Positions 26,232 to 35,579 are shown, numbered from the stretch's first letter. The stretch: 64,000 nt of DNA from an uncultured Pseudodesulfovibrio sp. (GCF_963677845.1 NZ_OY782498.1:568001-632000); one strand, 5' to 3'. Made by a program: numbers and translations. Notes: a model not told the origin generated them from the sequence alone.

Positions 26232-27962
26232 CTAGGTGTTCAGGCCAAGGCGGTCAACAAGGAAGTCACATTTCTTTTCAAGATCGTTCCATGACCATTG
26301 TTGATTTTCCTGTCCCAGACGAATGAGTTCTTCATCCGTATATTTGGTGTCGAGTTTGAGCTTGTTGCCCATGACCTGACCAATCTGTTTGGTATCTTTG
26401 GATTTGGCCAAACTGGAGTGTTGGACATGCTTGATAGCAAGCCCTCCTATAAATAGGGCAGGCATACCGGCCAAGCTTGAACGGATGTCTCTATCCAAGT
26501 CGTCAAACTGGGATGGAGTGTACCGCAGATCGAATTCACCGACTTTTTCGATGGAACGAGTGTTGATCATGTGACAGCAGCCAGACACAGACAGACAAGG
26601 GCGAGTGTAAGTGAATAACCCGGAATCGAGTGACCCTGCGCAGTTGTCAAAAACCAGCACTCTGTGAGGCACCATGTCCGCTTTGGGATCGTTCGGCGGG
26701 ACCGGGAAAAGGTTGTAGTCGGCTGACTGCAGGCCATACGGCGGAACCGCGGCGGTGATACGGCACCCGACAGCCCCTATGTTGTCCCGGCTCTGGGCTG
26801 GTCCAAGTAACCGCAGAAGCCAGTCCTTTGGAAGGATGATGTCGTCATCCAGGAATGCCGCCCATTTTGAGGCCTTGACTTCCGGCAGTGCGAGCAACCA
26901 GTTGCGTGCGGCTGGTGCACCAACGTTGACAGGGAGCGTTTCCACCCTGAACCGATCAGCACCGAATTCTTTCTGAGCTTTGAGCAGGACATCGCCTGTT
27001 GCATCATCAGAGCCATTGTCTAGAGCAACGACTTTGGCTTGTCCGATATCGCTGTCCAGCAGGCTGCGCAGTGTTTCTGCCAGCAATTCTGCCTTGTTCC
27101 AAGAATACACGAGAATCGTGACGTCGGCGGTATCTTCGATTTCGCCTATCGGTGGGGCTTTGAAAATCTCATGAAGTTTGAGGGTGAGGTTCACATGCCA
27201 TGGGATTGCTTTCCACAGTGCAGCTAATATGCCTTTGGCTTCACCTTTTTTGCCCATGCGCAGAAGGAGTTCTCCTCCGGCATACGCTCGCCACAGTCCC
27301 CAAAGTGAGGGGTCAAGTTCTTCAATGATGGGCAGGGCTTTTTCAGGCGTGAGACAATGAAATGCCCACTCCGCTTCCATCCGTTCCTTGAGTGGCTGGG
27401 TCGAGTCGGTCCATTCAACCATATCCAAGGCAGCCTTGGGAATCTCCGGCTTGCCCAGATGAATGAGATCTTGCCAAACATGTTGGAGCCAGGAGAGACC
27501 CTTGTTTGAGTCACCAAGAGCAACGGTGAGAAAACGCAGAATCAGCTTTCTGTCATCCTGTCGGGCGAGAGCATGCCACGTGTCCATGGCTTCAACTTCG
27601 GCTTTGTACTCCGTATCATCCTCAGTCTCGTTGGGGGCTTCACCCAATTTAGGGAGTTTGGCAGTCAGCAGCAATATGCGGGTGAAAGCCGGGCCGAGTT
27701 TGAGGCCCATGTTGAGGCTTTTGATGCCCCATGTGCCCATACCCGGGGTGAGCGGATGGGCTTGTGTTCCCCAAAGGGCCATGCCCATGGTGATATTTTT
27801 ACATTCAGGGTCACGTCTGGCGAGTTGAAAGAGACCTGGCAGGAGGCCGAGCAATGTTTCAGGCAGTCCCATGCCGAGATGCCAGCCGGAAAAATGTTCT
27901 GTAAATGCGGGCAACAAGGGCCTGCTGGGAGGGAGTATTTGGGGAAAATCAAATCGGTTCAT
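26232..27962 (-). CDS. Glycosyltransferase family 2 protein with N-terminal helical domain
   Basis: A 576-aa cytoplasmic protein. Residues about 1-290 are an unassigned, largely helical region; about 295-520 are a GT-A glycosyltransferase (ILVYSWNKAELLAETLRSLL, VALDNGSDDATG, NVGAPAARNWLLA and FLDDDIILP with the metal-binding DxD). The acceptor is unknown. The ATG at 27962 is preferred because the frame upstream (to 28172) runs into lpxB. It starts 41 bases after lpxB ends, so both likely serve surface glycan or lipid A decoration. Confidence 0.82.
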   Translation of the reverse strand: MNRFDFPQILPPSRPLLPAFTEHFSGWHLGMGLPETLLGLLPGLFQLARRDPECKNITMGMALWGTQAHPLTPGMGTWGIKSLNMGLKLGPAFTRILLLTAKLPKLGEAPNETEDDTEYKAEVEAMDTWHALARQDDRKLILRFLTVALGDSNKGLSWLQHVWQDLIHLGKPEIPKAALDMVEWTDSTQPLKERMEAEWAFHCLTPEKALPIIEELDPSLWGLWRAYAGGELLLRMGKKGEAKGILAALWKAIPWHVNLTLKLHEIFKAPPIGEIEDTADVTILVYSWNKAELLAETLRSLLDSDIGQAKVVALDNGSDDATGDVLLKAQKEFGADRFRVETLPVNVGAPAARNWLLALPEVKASKWAAFLDDDIILPKDWLLRLLGPAQSRDNIGAVGCRITAAVPPYGLQSADYNLFPVPPNDPKADMVPHRVLVFDNCAGSLDSGLFTYTRPCLSVSGCCHMINTRSIEKVGEFDLRYTPSQFDDLDRDIRSSLAGMPALFIGGLAIKHVQHSSLAKSKDTKQIGQVMGNKLKLDTKYTDEELIRLGQENQQWSWNDLEKKCDFLVDRLGLNT

Positions 27963-28003
27963 GATGCCTGCCAGTGAGTAGAAAAATTGAAAGAATGTCG
28001 AGT

Positions 28004-29143
28004 CTAGCGGCCAAGTTCGGCCAAGTCGTCCATGATGACTCGTGCTGCGCGCAATGGAGCGCCAGGTTCTCCGACCATGGTGCGGAGTTTGATCAGTTCG
28101 TGTTTGACGCGGTCGTATTCCGTTGAGTCGTCCAACCATCGACTGACTGCGAGTGCGAGTGTGTCGGCGCACGCGTCTTTTTGCATAAATTCCGGGTAGA
28201 TTTCGTGCCCCGCGATAAGGTTGGGCAATGAAATATAGTCAACATTCACGAGCAGTCTGGCGACTATTTCGGATATGATAGAAACCTTGTAGGCCACTAA
28301 TACCGGAGTGCCGATGAGCGCTGTTTCCAGAGTGACCGTGCCGGATGCAGCCATGATACACTTACAGGACCGAAATGTCTTGTACCGAGTGTCAGGTTCA
28401 ACAATTTCCACCGGAATGTCGTCGGGCCACTGTTTAAGGAGGCGTTCTTTTTCCATTCCTGGTGCACGCACCATGACGTAATGCAGGTTGGGGTGAGCCT
28501 TTTGCAAAAGCTTGGCTGCCTTGGCAAATTCTGGCAACAGGGTGCTGACTTCCTTGTTCCGAGAACCAGGGAGTAATCCTATTCGATTTTCATCAACCGG
28601 AATATTGTCGAGTTCGCTCAATGGAAGTACATCCATGAGTGGATGGCCTACATAATCTACATCCATGTCGTATTTCTTATAGAACTGTTTTTCAAACGGC
28701 AGGATGCAGATAACCTTGCGCACGTATTTGCGCAGAAAATTGGCGCGACCTGAACGCCATGCCCAGATTTGCGGACTGATATAGTAATAAACCGGAATTC
28801 CAAGTTTGTACGCCATTTTGGCAATACGGAAATTGAACTCGGGACAGTCCACCAGAATGATGGCACGAGGACGTACCTTGATGAGTTCCCGTTTGATCTC
28901 GCCAAGTAGTTTGAGGATTCGCGTCAATCCGCCGAGGATTTCTGTGATACCCACCAGTGAGATGAGTTTCATGGAATAGCGTACATCCAACCCTTCGGCT
29001 TCCATGGCAGGACCACCCATGCCGGTGAAGGTGGCATCGGGGGTTACTTCCTTAAGTCGTTTGATGAGTTCCGCGCCGTGAAGATCGCCTGACGCTTCGC
29101 CGACGTTGAACCAGATAGGTCCGGTTGGATTTCCTGTTTGCAT
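28004..29143 (-). CDS. lpxB: Lipid-A-disaccharide synthase
   Basis: GT19 enzyme (379 aa) joining UDP-2,3-diacylglucosamine to lipid X to make the lipid A disaccharide, at the inner membrane's cytoplasmic face. Motifs: NVGEASGDLHGAELIKRLK (about 12-30), YYISPQIWAWRSGR (about 120-133), GHPLMD (about 165), and the UDP-binding GSRNKEV...MAASGTVTLETAL. The order lpxB then GT2 on the minus strand and a divergent Gfo/Idh oxidoreductase is an envelope-gene neighbourhood. The start has no strong ribosome site but the N-terminus aligns well with the family. Confidence 0.92.
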   Translation of the reverse strand: MQTGNPTGPIWFNVGEASGDLHGAELIKRLKEVTPDATFTGMGGPAMEAEGLDVRYSMKLISLVGITEILGGLTRILKLLGEIKRELIKVRPRAIILVDCPEFNFRIAKMAYKLGIPVYYYISPQIWAWRSGRANFLRKYVRKVICILPFEKQFYKKYDMDVDYVGHPLMDVLPLSELDNIPVDENRIGLLPGSRNKEVSTLLPEFAKAAKLLQKAHPNLHYVMVRAPGMEKERLLKQWPDDIPVEIVEPDTRYKTFRSCKCIMAASGTVTLETALIGTPVLVAYKVSIISEIVARLLVNVDYISLPNLIAGHEIYPEFMQKDACADTLALAVSRWLDDSTEYDRVKHELIKLRTMVGEPGAPLRAARVIMDDLAELGR

Positions 29144-29274
29144 GCGTGTTTACTATCTCATGCGGCCTTTCTGGGCAAGGGAAGCGTGTATAATCGGCCC
29201 GTCGGGGTTGCAATGGGGGGATTTGCCCTGTAGATAGCATTCGCAAACATGAAACTCTGAACGAGGATATATAT

Positions 29275-30198
29275 ATGTTGAAAGTAGGCGTTGTCGGGTT
29301 GGGTTGGATGGGGCGTGTCCATCTGCGCAACTATACCGAAATGGCAGATGTGGAAGTGGTTGGTGTTGTTGATGTCGACGAAAAGGCTCGCGAAGAAGTC
29401 GCTGCCCAGTTCGGTGTAAAGACTTTTGCCAGTCTTGATGAGTTGTTGGAAAACGAACTGGATGCCATGTCCGTGTGCGTTCCCACCAGCCTGCATCACG
29501 AGACCGGGCTGAAGATCATGGACAAGAGCATCAACGTCATCATCGAGAAGCCGTTGGCTGTTTCTGCTTCTGAGGGTGAGGATCTTGTTGCCAAGGCCAA
29601 GGAAAAGGGCGTTGCTCTTATGGTCGGGCATGTCGAGCGTTTCAACCCGGCAGTCGAGCGCGTCAAGGAATTGATCGGTGACGATGTTATTTCCATTCAG
29701 ATCGAACGTGTCGGACCATATCCGCCGCGCATTCAGGACGTGGGCGTTATTAAGGACCTTGGTTCTCATGACATCGACCTTATTCGTTTCCTGACCGGTT
29801 CCGAATTCAAGTCCGTCTACGCAGTGTCTTCCACCTCCATTGGTAAGCATGAGGATTCCGCGCTTATTACTGCCGAGATGGAAAACGGTGTACTCGCCAA
29901 TATCACCACGAACTGGGTGACTCCATATAAGGGCCGCAAGATCAGTGTTGCCTGCGAATCCAAGTACATTCAAGCCAATTTGATTACGCAGGAAGTCAAG
30001 GAATATTCGGCTTTCTCCACCTACGATAAATCCTATTCCGTTCGCGAATGGCCGCTCATGTTCCGTGAGCCTGTCAAAGAGGAATTGACTCAGTTCTTGA
30101 CCGCTTTGCGTAACGGGACCCCGGTGCCCATCACTGGTGAAGACGGACTCGAAGTGCTCAAGACCTTCGATCGTATCTTCGATTGCGCCAGTTGCTAA
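29275..30198 (+). CDS. Gfo/Idh/MocA-family oxidoreductase
   Basis: A 307-aa NAD(P)-dependent sugar oxidoreductase. The Rossmann motif GVVGLGWMGRVHLRNY is at residues 5-20, the EKPLAVS motif with catalytic Lys is near residue 90, and the C-terminal sheet carries KDLGSHDIDLIRFLTG (about 160). AGGA is 7 bases before the ATG. It faces lpxB across a 131-base divergent region. In some bacteria a Gfo/Idh enzyme next to lipid A genes (GnnA) makes the 3-oxo sugar used for 3-amino lipid A; that role is possible here, but no aminotransferase is nearby. Confidence 0.85.
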   Translation: MLKVGVVGLGWMGRVHLRNYTEMADVEVVGVVDVDEKAREEVAAQFGVKTFASLDELLENELDAMSVCVPTSLHHETGLKIMDKSINVIIEKPLAVSASEGEDLVAKAKEKGVALMVGHVERFNPAVERVKELIGDDVISIQIERVGPYPPRIQDVGVIKDLGSHDIDLIRFLTGSEFKSVYAVSSTSIGKHEDSALITAEMENGVLANITTNWVTPYKGRKISVACESKYIQANLITQEVKEYSAFSTYDKSYSVREWPLMFREPVKEELTQFLTALRNGTPVPITGEDGLEVLKTFDRIFDCASC

Positions 30199-30219
30199 CA
30201 AGCGATTACAGTGAATAAC

Positions 30220-30255
30220 AAAAAGCCCCTGTCTCATGTGAGACAGGGGCTTTTT
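30220..30255. terminator. Terminator after the Gfo/Idh gene
   Basis: AAAAAGCCCCTGTCTCA pairs with TGAGACAGGGGCTTTTT around a short TG loop; it is one of the strongest hairpins in the window. Confidence 0.92.
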
Positions 30256-30267
30256 GTTGCCCTATCG

Positions 30268-30330
30268 AGGGGGCAGAGAATCTTTTAAAAAAGGTTCTCT
30301 GGACACTCCACAACGTTTTATCGCTCGTTT
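30268..30330 (+). repeat. Intergenic hairpin repeat, family 3, copy R1 (partial)
   Basis: Hairpin AGAGAATCTTTT/AAAAGGTTCTCT at 30275-30300, followed by GGACACTCCACAACGTTTTATCGCTCG, which matches the end of copy R3. The GCCTCCGGCGG start is degenerate here. Confidence 0.55.
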
Positions 30331-30406
30331 CGTTCGAATCTGTACCAATACGAAAAGAAGTGAAAGATATTTATAGTAGTGAATAAGAATAATACTAAGG
30401 ATGACC

Positions 30407-30483
30407 TCGCCGAAGGCGCGTCAAAAAGTTTTGGAGATTCTTAAGAACCTTTTTCAAAAGGTTCTTAAGCCGCCGGAGGCATC
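30407..30483 (-). repeat. Intergenic hairpin repeat, family 3, copy R2
   Basis: On the minus strand it reads GATGCCTCCGGCGGC, then a perfect 14-base stem (CTTAAGAACCTTTT and its complement, 30440-30469), then AACTTTTTGACGCGCCTTCGGCG. Together with R1 and the terminator it fills the gap between the Gfo/Idh and BON genes, where no gene is seen. Confidence 0.75.
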
Positions 30484-30500
30484 CCTTCCATATTATTTAC

Positions 30501-31133
30501 TTACTTGCTTGCGACTTCGTCACCTTCGGCAACAGGCTCATCCACGGCGATGTAATCGATTACCTGAGTGATGTCGCCAATTTCCGAAGCAATGGCCACG
30601 GCAGCGGTCTTTTGTGAATAGTTCTGTGCTTTACCAAGAAGAATGGCCTGTGAGCGAATGACTTCCACACGTAGATCAGCACCTCGCAAGCGGAGGGTCT
30701 TCTTGAATTGTTCTGCGAGTTCTGCGTGAATCCGTTGATCTTTTCGGGCTTCTCGGCGTGTGGTGAGTGGATAGAATTTGCAGGTAATGGTTTTAATACC
30801 CTGCACTGTGGATGCTGTCTGAATGGCGTAGTCTGCACGAGCGCGATCTGATATCTGCCCGACGAGATAGGCCTTGGCATTGATGACATGGGCAGACACG
30901 TTCATACCGTTGATTCGTAACCGTTCGCGCAGTCTGCGCTGGAGCATTTTGTCCTGATTGACTGTCAATCCGCCGCCTTCAACATGTCCACGGGGGATGT
31001 ATTCGTCGGCCAACATGGCAGCATCATATCCGGTCATTGCACCGCCTGCGACTTGCACAGCGGGATAGACGGCACATCCGGTGGTGGAAGCGACTAAAAT
31101 GGCAAAGAGTATGAAGAGTGTTTTTTTACCCAT
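30501..31133 (-). CDS. BON-domain lipoprotein
   Basis: A 210-aa envelope lipoprotein: signal sequence ending in lipobox ASTTGC (Cys20). Two BON repeats follow, about 62-120 and 135-200, with the phospholipid-binding pattern seen in VNAKAYLVGQISDRARADY-like and AILLGKAQNYSQKTA stretches. BON lipoproteins of the OsmY/YraP type help keep the outer membrane intact. There is no good ribosome site before the ATG. It comes 66 bases after the PMT transferase gene on the same strand. Confidence 0.8.
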   Translation of the reverse strand: MGKKTLFILFAILVASTTGCAVYPAVQVAGGAMTGYDAAMLADEYIPRGHVEGGGLTVNQDKMLQRRLRERLRINGMNVSAHVINAKAYLVGQISDRARADYAIQTASTVQGIKTITCKFYPLTTRREARKDQRIHAELAEQFKKTLRLRGADLRVEVIRSQAILLGKAQNYSQKTAAVAIASEIGDITQVIDYIAVDEPVAEGDEVASK

Positions 31134-31199
31134 GACTAATAAATGATTATAGTGGAATGTCTAGACTTTGTCTAATCCCATCGAAGCCATGGGACGCGA

Positions 31200-32822
31200 T
31201 TATCCCTTGATGGCAACCAGATAAATCATTCCGGCAATGGACTGTCGATCCACTATGTGAAAGGCCGGGAGCTGATCTTTCCATTTATTCCAATGTCGTT
31301 CACGTATGGCGAGCACAACCTTGTCTTCGTTTTCTGTCCATTCGATGAATTCTGGCAGATGGTTGGTTTCCCTGAAATTGTGCTCGGCATAGTACGTGAA
31401 GATGCCGGAGTATATTTTGAGCGCGTAAGGGGCGTAGCCTCTGTCCATGTATTCACTCATGATTTCGGCCTGCCGCTTGGTGCTCATACCGTTGTCCAGA
31501 GACGGAGCAACCATGAGCCCGACAGGATAGAGCCAGATGATCATGGCGAGTGCGGTCGTGAGGAGTGCGGCCTTGTTGCCGTATTTGCGCATCAGGAAAA
31601 TGGCTGCACCACCGGCGAGCAAGAGGGTCGCGGCAATGCCCATGCCCCGGATGGGGACTGCGAAGGGCAACAAGTCGCCGGCCAGAATCAACCCGATGCC
31701 AAATACCGCCCAGAGCCCGCCAACGAGTGTCCAGAGTCGGTTAGTACGGGCTTCATCCATAGAGTGCATGGCCACGCTTGTCAGGATGGCTAGTGGCGCG
31801 AACATGGGCAGGATGTAAATGAGTACCTTGCCACTCAGGCTCGACAGGAAAATGAAAGTTGCGGCGAACATGATCCACAGGAAGGCCCGAGGACCAGCCT
31901 GTTTTCGGACGGTCCACAGTTCTCCCCACATCTTGATGGAAAAGTATTTCTTTATGGGCGCGACGAACAGGAACAATGTCCATGGCAGCCATGCCAGCGG
32001 GAATGCTATGAGGTAGTAATAGAAAGATTCACGATGGTGGAATGTTCTTGTGGCGCGTTGGATAACGTGCTTGCCGAGGACTGTATTCAGGAGAAAGTCC
32101 GGGCCTTCAGCGAGCATGACGCCGGCCACCCATGCGAGGAGAATCCCGATCATGGCAAGCAGGCCAAGTCCCATCTGACGGGTGAAGAGTTTTTTCAGCT
32201 CGCCTCGCCATGCCAGATAGATACCGGATGTCAGTAATGGAAAGATGAAAGCGAGTGGGCCTTTGATCAGTGTGGCAACACCAGCCAATAGAAAGGCGTA
32301 AAGTGGCCATTTGCCTTGAGTCTTTTCGTTGAATGCGCGGAACAGACAGGCATGGCTGAGCAAAATGAACGCGGCAAACATGAGGTCCATGCGGGAATAA
32401 TGAAACAGGGCCACCAGAAAGAATGTGGAGAGCAGAATTAGCGTGGAAGCCAAACTGATAGAGCGGTCGAAATTAAGGGAGCGGGCCAGAAAGTATGCTC
32501 CATAGAGAAAAAACAGACCGGATAGGGCTGCGCCGAGGAAAAAGACACCGGGCATGTCCATGGGGGTGATGGTGTCCAGCAGCCAGAGAAACCAGAAATA
32601 GACGGGCGGCTTGTCGGGATAGGGTTGGCCGTTCAGTGAGAGGACCATCCACTTTCCGCCATGAACGAGATTTTGGTAGGCGTTGGCGTAACGCACTTCA
32701 TCGGAAAACCAGAGGGCGCGGTTGCTGAGGCAGAACCATGTCTGAGCGAACACGGCAAATGTCATGGTTAGCCATGGGTGTTTGGCAAGCCTGTCCCAGA
32801 TGGCGGCGGTTGTATATGTCAT
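31200..32822 (-). CDS. PMT/ArnT-type membrane glycosyltransferase
   Basis: A 540-aa integral membrane enzyme with about 12 transmembrane segments and the GT-C motif SDEVRYANAYQNL (about residues 40-52), whose Asp-Glu is the catalytic acid pair, followed by QPYPDKPPVYFW. ArnT-type members move a sugar such as aminoarabinose from undecaprenyl phosphate onto lipid A; others glycosylate proteins. The substrate cannot be told here. Its ATG overlaps the stop of the PAP2 gene by 4 bases, so they are coupled. Confidence 0.82.
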   Translation of the reverse strand: MTYTTAAIWDRLAKHPWLTMTFAVFAQTWFCLSNRALWFSDEVRYANAYQNLVHGGKWMVLSLNGQPYPDKPPVYFWFLWLLDTITPMDMPGVFFLGAALSGLFFLYGAYFLARSLNFDRSISLASTLILLSTFFLVALFHYSRMDLMFAAFILLSHACLFRAFNEKTQGKWPLYAFLLAGVATLIKGPLAFIFPLLTSGIYLAWRGELKKLFTRQMGLGLLAMIGILLAWVAGVMLAEGPDFLLNTVLGKHVIQRATRTFHHRESFYYYLIAFPLAWLPWTLFLFVAPIKKYFSIKMWGELWTVRKQAGPRAFLWIMFAATFIFLSSLSGKVLIYILPMFAPLAILTSVAMHSMDEARTNRLWTLVGGLWAVFGIGLILAGDLLPFAVPIRGMGIAATLLLAGGAAIFLMRKYGNKAALLTTALAMIIWLYPVGLMVAPSLDNGMSTKRQAEIMSEYMDRGYAPYALKIYSGIFTYYAEHNFRETNHLPEFIEWTENEDKVVLAIRERHWNKWKDQLPAFHIVDRQSIAGMIYLVAIKG

Positions 32823-33448
32823 TGTCTGGCCTTTTTCCTGAAAAGCGTTGAGCCTGCGATGATGGTGGTGGCAAAGCCTCCCACGCTGCCGAGCAGCCAG
32901 GCAAAGAAGACATCAGAAGGGTGATGCCAGCCGAGATAAATTCTTGAAAAGCCTACGGTTCCGAGGAACAGACCGAAAAGTGCGGTGATCCATGTGCGGT
33001 TCAGGCGTTGAACCAACGGCAGGGTCCACCCCGTGATTTCCGTAGTGTGTCCAGATGGCAGTGAATGTTGTGCGCCGCGAGTAGAAAGTGGTTCAAACCA
33101 TTCCCCTTGTCCGGGGCGGGGGCGGCCAATGGTCATTTTCAGGAAATGAACACACAGTCCGGCCACGATGGCCTGCACAACGAGCAGGACAAGAACGAAA
33201 CGCAGTCGTTCACGATTGTGGGTCTTGATGGCCACGATGAGCATGACGGCGTAGACCGCATAGAAAAACGGGTTGCTCCAGTCCGTGATGAATTTCATGA
33301 CGGCTTTGAGTACGGGGTGAGCAGCCCGGTGGGCCTTGAAATAGACGGCCACGTCAGCTTCGGCGTTGAAACCGAACCAGAGTATGGCGAGGAGTATCAG
33401 AAGGGGCGCGGAAAAGAGCGCCCACTGTGTCAGGGAATGTCTGCGCAT
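32819..33448 (-). CDS. PAP2-superfamily membrane phosphatase
   Basis: A 209-aa protein with about six membrane segments and the full three-part phosphatase signature: KMTIGRPRP, then SLPSGHTTE, then SRIYLGWHHPSDV with the nucleophilic His. Relatives remove phosphate from undecaprenyl pyrophosphate, phosphatidate or lipid A. Being coupled to a PMT-type transferase suggests recycling of polyprenyl phosphate or trimming of lipid A, by inference. A 63-aa gene lies 58 bases upstream. Confidence 0.85.
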   Translation of the reverse strand: MRRHSLTQWALFSAPLLILLAILWFGFNAEADVAVYFKAHRAAHPVLKAVMKFITDWSNPFFYAVYAVMLIVAIKTHNRERLRFVLVLLVVQAIVAGLCVHFLKMTIGRPRPGQGEWFEPLSTRGAQHSLPSGHTTEITGWTLPLVQRLNRTWITALFGLFLGTVGFSRIYLGWHHPSDVFFAWLLGSVGGFATTIIAGSTLFRKKARQ

Positions 33449-33506
33449 GCGGTTTTATATGATATACAGGGTGTGGGAGCAAGCCGGTGTAATCAGTGCA
33501 CCGTTT

Positions 33507-33698
33507 CTATGATTCGTCGGACTCTGGATATTTTTCGTGCGTGTATTTGGCCCATATCTCCGGGCTGGCGTTCAGCTCGGTGAGAATTTCGGTCATTGGT
33601 TTGCCTTCCTGTTTCCAGTATTTGTAGGCGTGGTCTGCACACTCGAAGGGGATAACCAAGGTTCCGTCGTCAGTGAGGTAGGGTTTCTTATCGTCCAT
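33507..33698 (-). CDS. Small hypothetical protein, 63 aa
   Basis: Not recognised. Acidic, Tyr- and Trp-containing, no Cys, no membrane segment (MDDKKPYLTDDGTLVIPFEC and on). The coding frame shows normal codon choice for this genome. There is no clear ribosome site. It is followed by the PAP2 gene and could be transcribed with it. Confidence 0.55.
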   Translation of the reverse strand: MDDKKPYLTDDGTLVIPFECADHAYKYWKQEGKPMTEILTELNASPEIWAKYTHEKYPESDES

Positions 33699-33754
33699 GG
33701 GCGTGGACTATTTCACTTTTCGAGGTGAACCGCAAGCCACGCCTCGGAAACGAA

Positions 33755-33785
33755 AAATCCCCTGACATGCAGGGGATTTCTTTTT
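33755..33785. terminator. Terminator downstream of the DUF115 gene
   Basis: AAATCCCCTG pairs with CAGGGGATTT around ACATG, with A/T runs on both sides. On the minus strand it follows the DUF115 gene by 19 bases. Confidence 0.88.
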
Positions 33786-33803
33786 CGATGAGTGAGCGGA
33801 CTG

Positions 33804-35579
33804 CTATGCCGCTGATTGTTTGGCTTTGTCGCCTGCACCGCAGACCATCCGGTCCATTTGGCGAACTTTTTTCAGGATGTTTTTGGCGATTCGTTTGAAT
33901 TCGGGCAGGTCCTTTTTGTCATACGTGGCTTTTGCTCGTGTCAGGCCCGCCAGATCCAGGGTTTCGTTGAAGAGATACGGAACATAGAGCGGGTCCTGCT
34001 TGATGAACAACTCAATGCGCGTTAGGGCTCCGTGGATTTCCGACTGGTTCCCTGCAAGGTTGCGGAACAGCTTGGTCAGATGCTTTTCGGCGTTGCGCAG
34101 GGAGGTTGTCCACATGGGCGAACGCGGCTCCAAACGGATGGGCGGGATGTTGCCGCGACAATTCAAAAGGGCGGAACGGAGACGATCAACGCTTCCGGGC
34201 GCCGAAGCCAAGATGCCCTCGTTGTAGACCTTGTCGATGCTCACGACCTGTGTGCCCTCGATTGGGACACCGCCGCCATATAAATTGTAGATGGGAAACT
34301 GTGCCTGTTTGAGGTCGTCTTCCAGTTCGCGTTTGGCGGTCATGTACTGGACCGTGGTCAGGATGTCCTCGCCATCCAGATTTTGTGTGGTCTGGTGGTA
34401 GGATTGTTTCGTCATGTTTGTTGTTTCGTTGTGGTGACCGCCTGAGTGGGATCTCCCATTCAACCATGCGTAGTCCTGACCGGCCAACAAAAGGTGGTTT
34501 ACACCGCAGGCGCGGAGGAAGCGGGACAGGGTCACGGAAACGTTACCACCAGCATCCATGACCATGTCGCGCTCTTTGAGTACGTATGTCCCGAGTCCGC
34601 CGATAGTCCACAGCGGAAGTGTGGGACCGGGGTACCGTTTGAGCACCATGGGATCGATTTTGGTGGAGTAGACGAGCGGCACATCCTGCACGAAATCAGG
34701 GTCCAGCCGTTCGAAAATTTTGAGCATTGATTTGTCGTAGTCAATGGCTGCGCACATATGTGGCTTGATGCCGAGGCGTTGGAGTGTCGGCACTGTTTGG
34801 AGCGCGCAGGTGTAGAAGACGTGCCCCTGCTTTTCTTTGAGCTTGGGAGCCATTGCTTCGAGGCTTGGACCGGCACCGAGAATGACCGCACCCACGCCTG
34901 CGCCCTTGCCTTCAATGGATTTGAGGCTGCCGTCCTGCATGGCGCGTTGGAAATTATTGATTTCGTTGCCGACCATGACATCCTGTCGAAAGCGCAGGGT
35001 GGAAAGTTCCAGTGAGAAGTTTTCCAGCCGGTTCTTGATGATCCGTGACCACTTGGCGTATTCTGGGCCGAGCTGACGGCTGGGGATGTCGCTTTTCAAA
35101 TGAATTTGACCGTAGACGAATTGGAGGTCGAGGTTGCGGACAACTTCGGCAAGGAAGCGTTCGTCCGGTATCATGAGATGAAATTTCTTGTTTTCGAAGA
35201 ATGGGCGGTAATCGGTTTGACCGAGACAGGCGAGAACCATTTCCGCACGAGGTTCCATGAGCATGACCTTGTGGGAATCCGGCGTGTTTTTGAGCAGGTG
35301 GTTGATGCCGTATCCGAGGTTGGCGCCTACCACGATCGTCGCCGAGGTCCGGGCTTTTTCCGGGTGCAGCCAGTCGGCGTACAAACCATCCGGCGGCAGG
35401 GATTCAAACATGCCTTTGCCATCTTCCATACGCCAGTCGTGGATACCGAACTGGTTGATGAAAAGATTGTTCATCAGCATTTCTTCGTGAAAATCACTGG
35501 TGGACAGCCATTGAAACGCCGGGTTTCCGGTGCGTTGCAGGTACTCGATATTGTCTTTTAGAAAGGGATATGCGCTCAT
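33804..35579 (-). CDS. DUF115 / MptE-like motility-associated (Maf-type) protein
   Basis: A 591-aa cytoplasmic protein of the 6-hydroxymethylpterin-pyrophosphokinase-like (DUF115) family, to which the flagellin-glycosylating Maf proteins belong. The core motif is GAGPSLEAMAPKLKEKQGHV and, a little later, ALQTVPTLQRLGIKPHM with AAIDYD (about residues 265-320). The family transfers nonulosonic acids such as pseudaminate onto flagellin. The ATG at 35579 with AGGA upstream is chosen over a longer frame. No flagellar gene is beside it, so the role is inferred from family alone. Confidence 0.8.
   Translation of the reverse strand: MSAYPFLKDNIEYLQRTGNPAFQWLSTSDFHEEMLMNNLFINQFGIHDWRMEDGKGMFESLPPDGLYADWLHPEKARTSATIVVGANLGYGINHLLKNTPDSHKVMLMEPRAEMVLACLGQTDYRPFFENKKFHLMIPDERFLAEVVRNLDLQFVYGQIHLKSDIPSRQLGPEYAKWSRIIKNRLENFSLELSTLRFRQDVMVGNEINNFQRAMQDGSLKSIEGKGAGVGAVILGAGPSLEAMAPKLKEKQGHVFYTCALQTVPTLQRLGIKPHMCAAIDYDKSMLKIFERLDPDFVQDVPLVYSTKIDPMVLKRYPGPTLPLWTIGGLGTYVLKERDMVMDAGGNVSVTLSRFLRACGVNHLLLAGQDYAWLNGRSHSGGHHNETTNMTKQSYHQTTQNLDGEDILTTVQYMTAKRELEDDLKQAQFPIYNLYGGGVPIEGTQVVSIDKVYNEGILASAPGSVDRLRSALLNCRGNIPPIRLEPRSPMWTTSLRNAEKHLTKLFRNLAGNQSEIHGALTRIELFIKQDPLYVPYLFNETLDLAGLTRAKATYDKKDLPEFKRIAKNILKKVRQMDRMVCGAGDKAKQSAA

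Noticed and set aside
29158..30237. A 359-codon frame antisense to the Gfo/Idh gene
   Set aside because: No domain, no ribosome site; the plus-strand gene has clear motifs.
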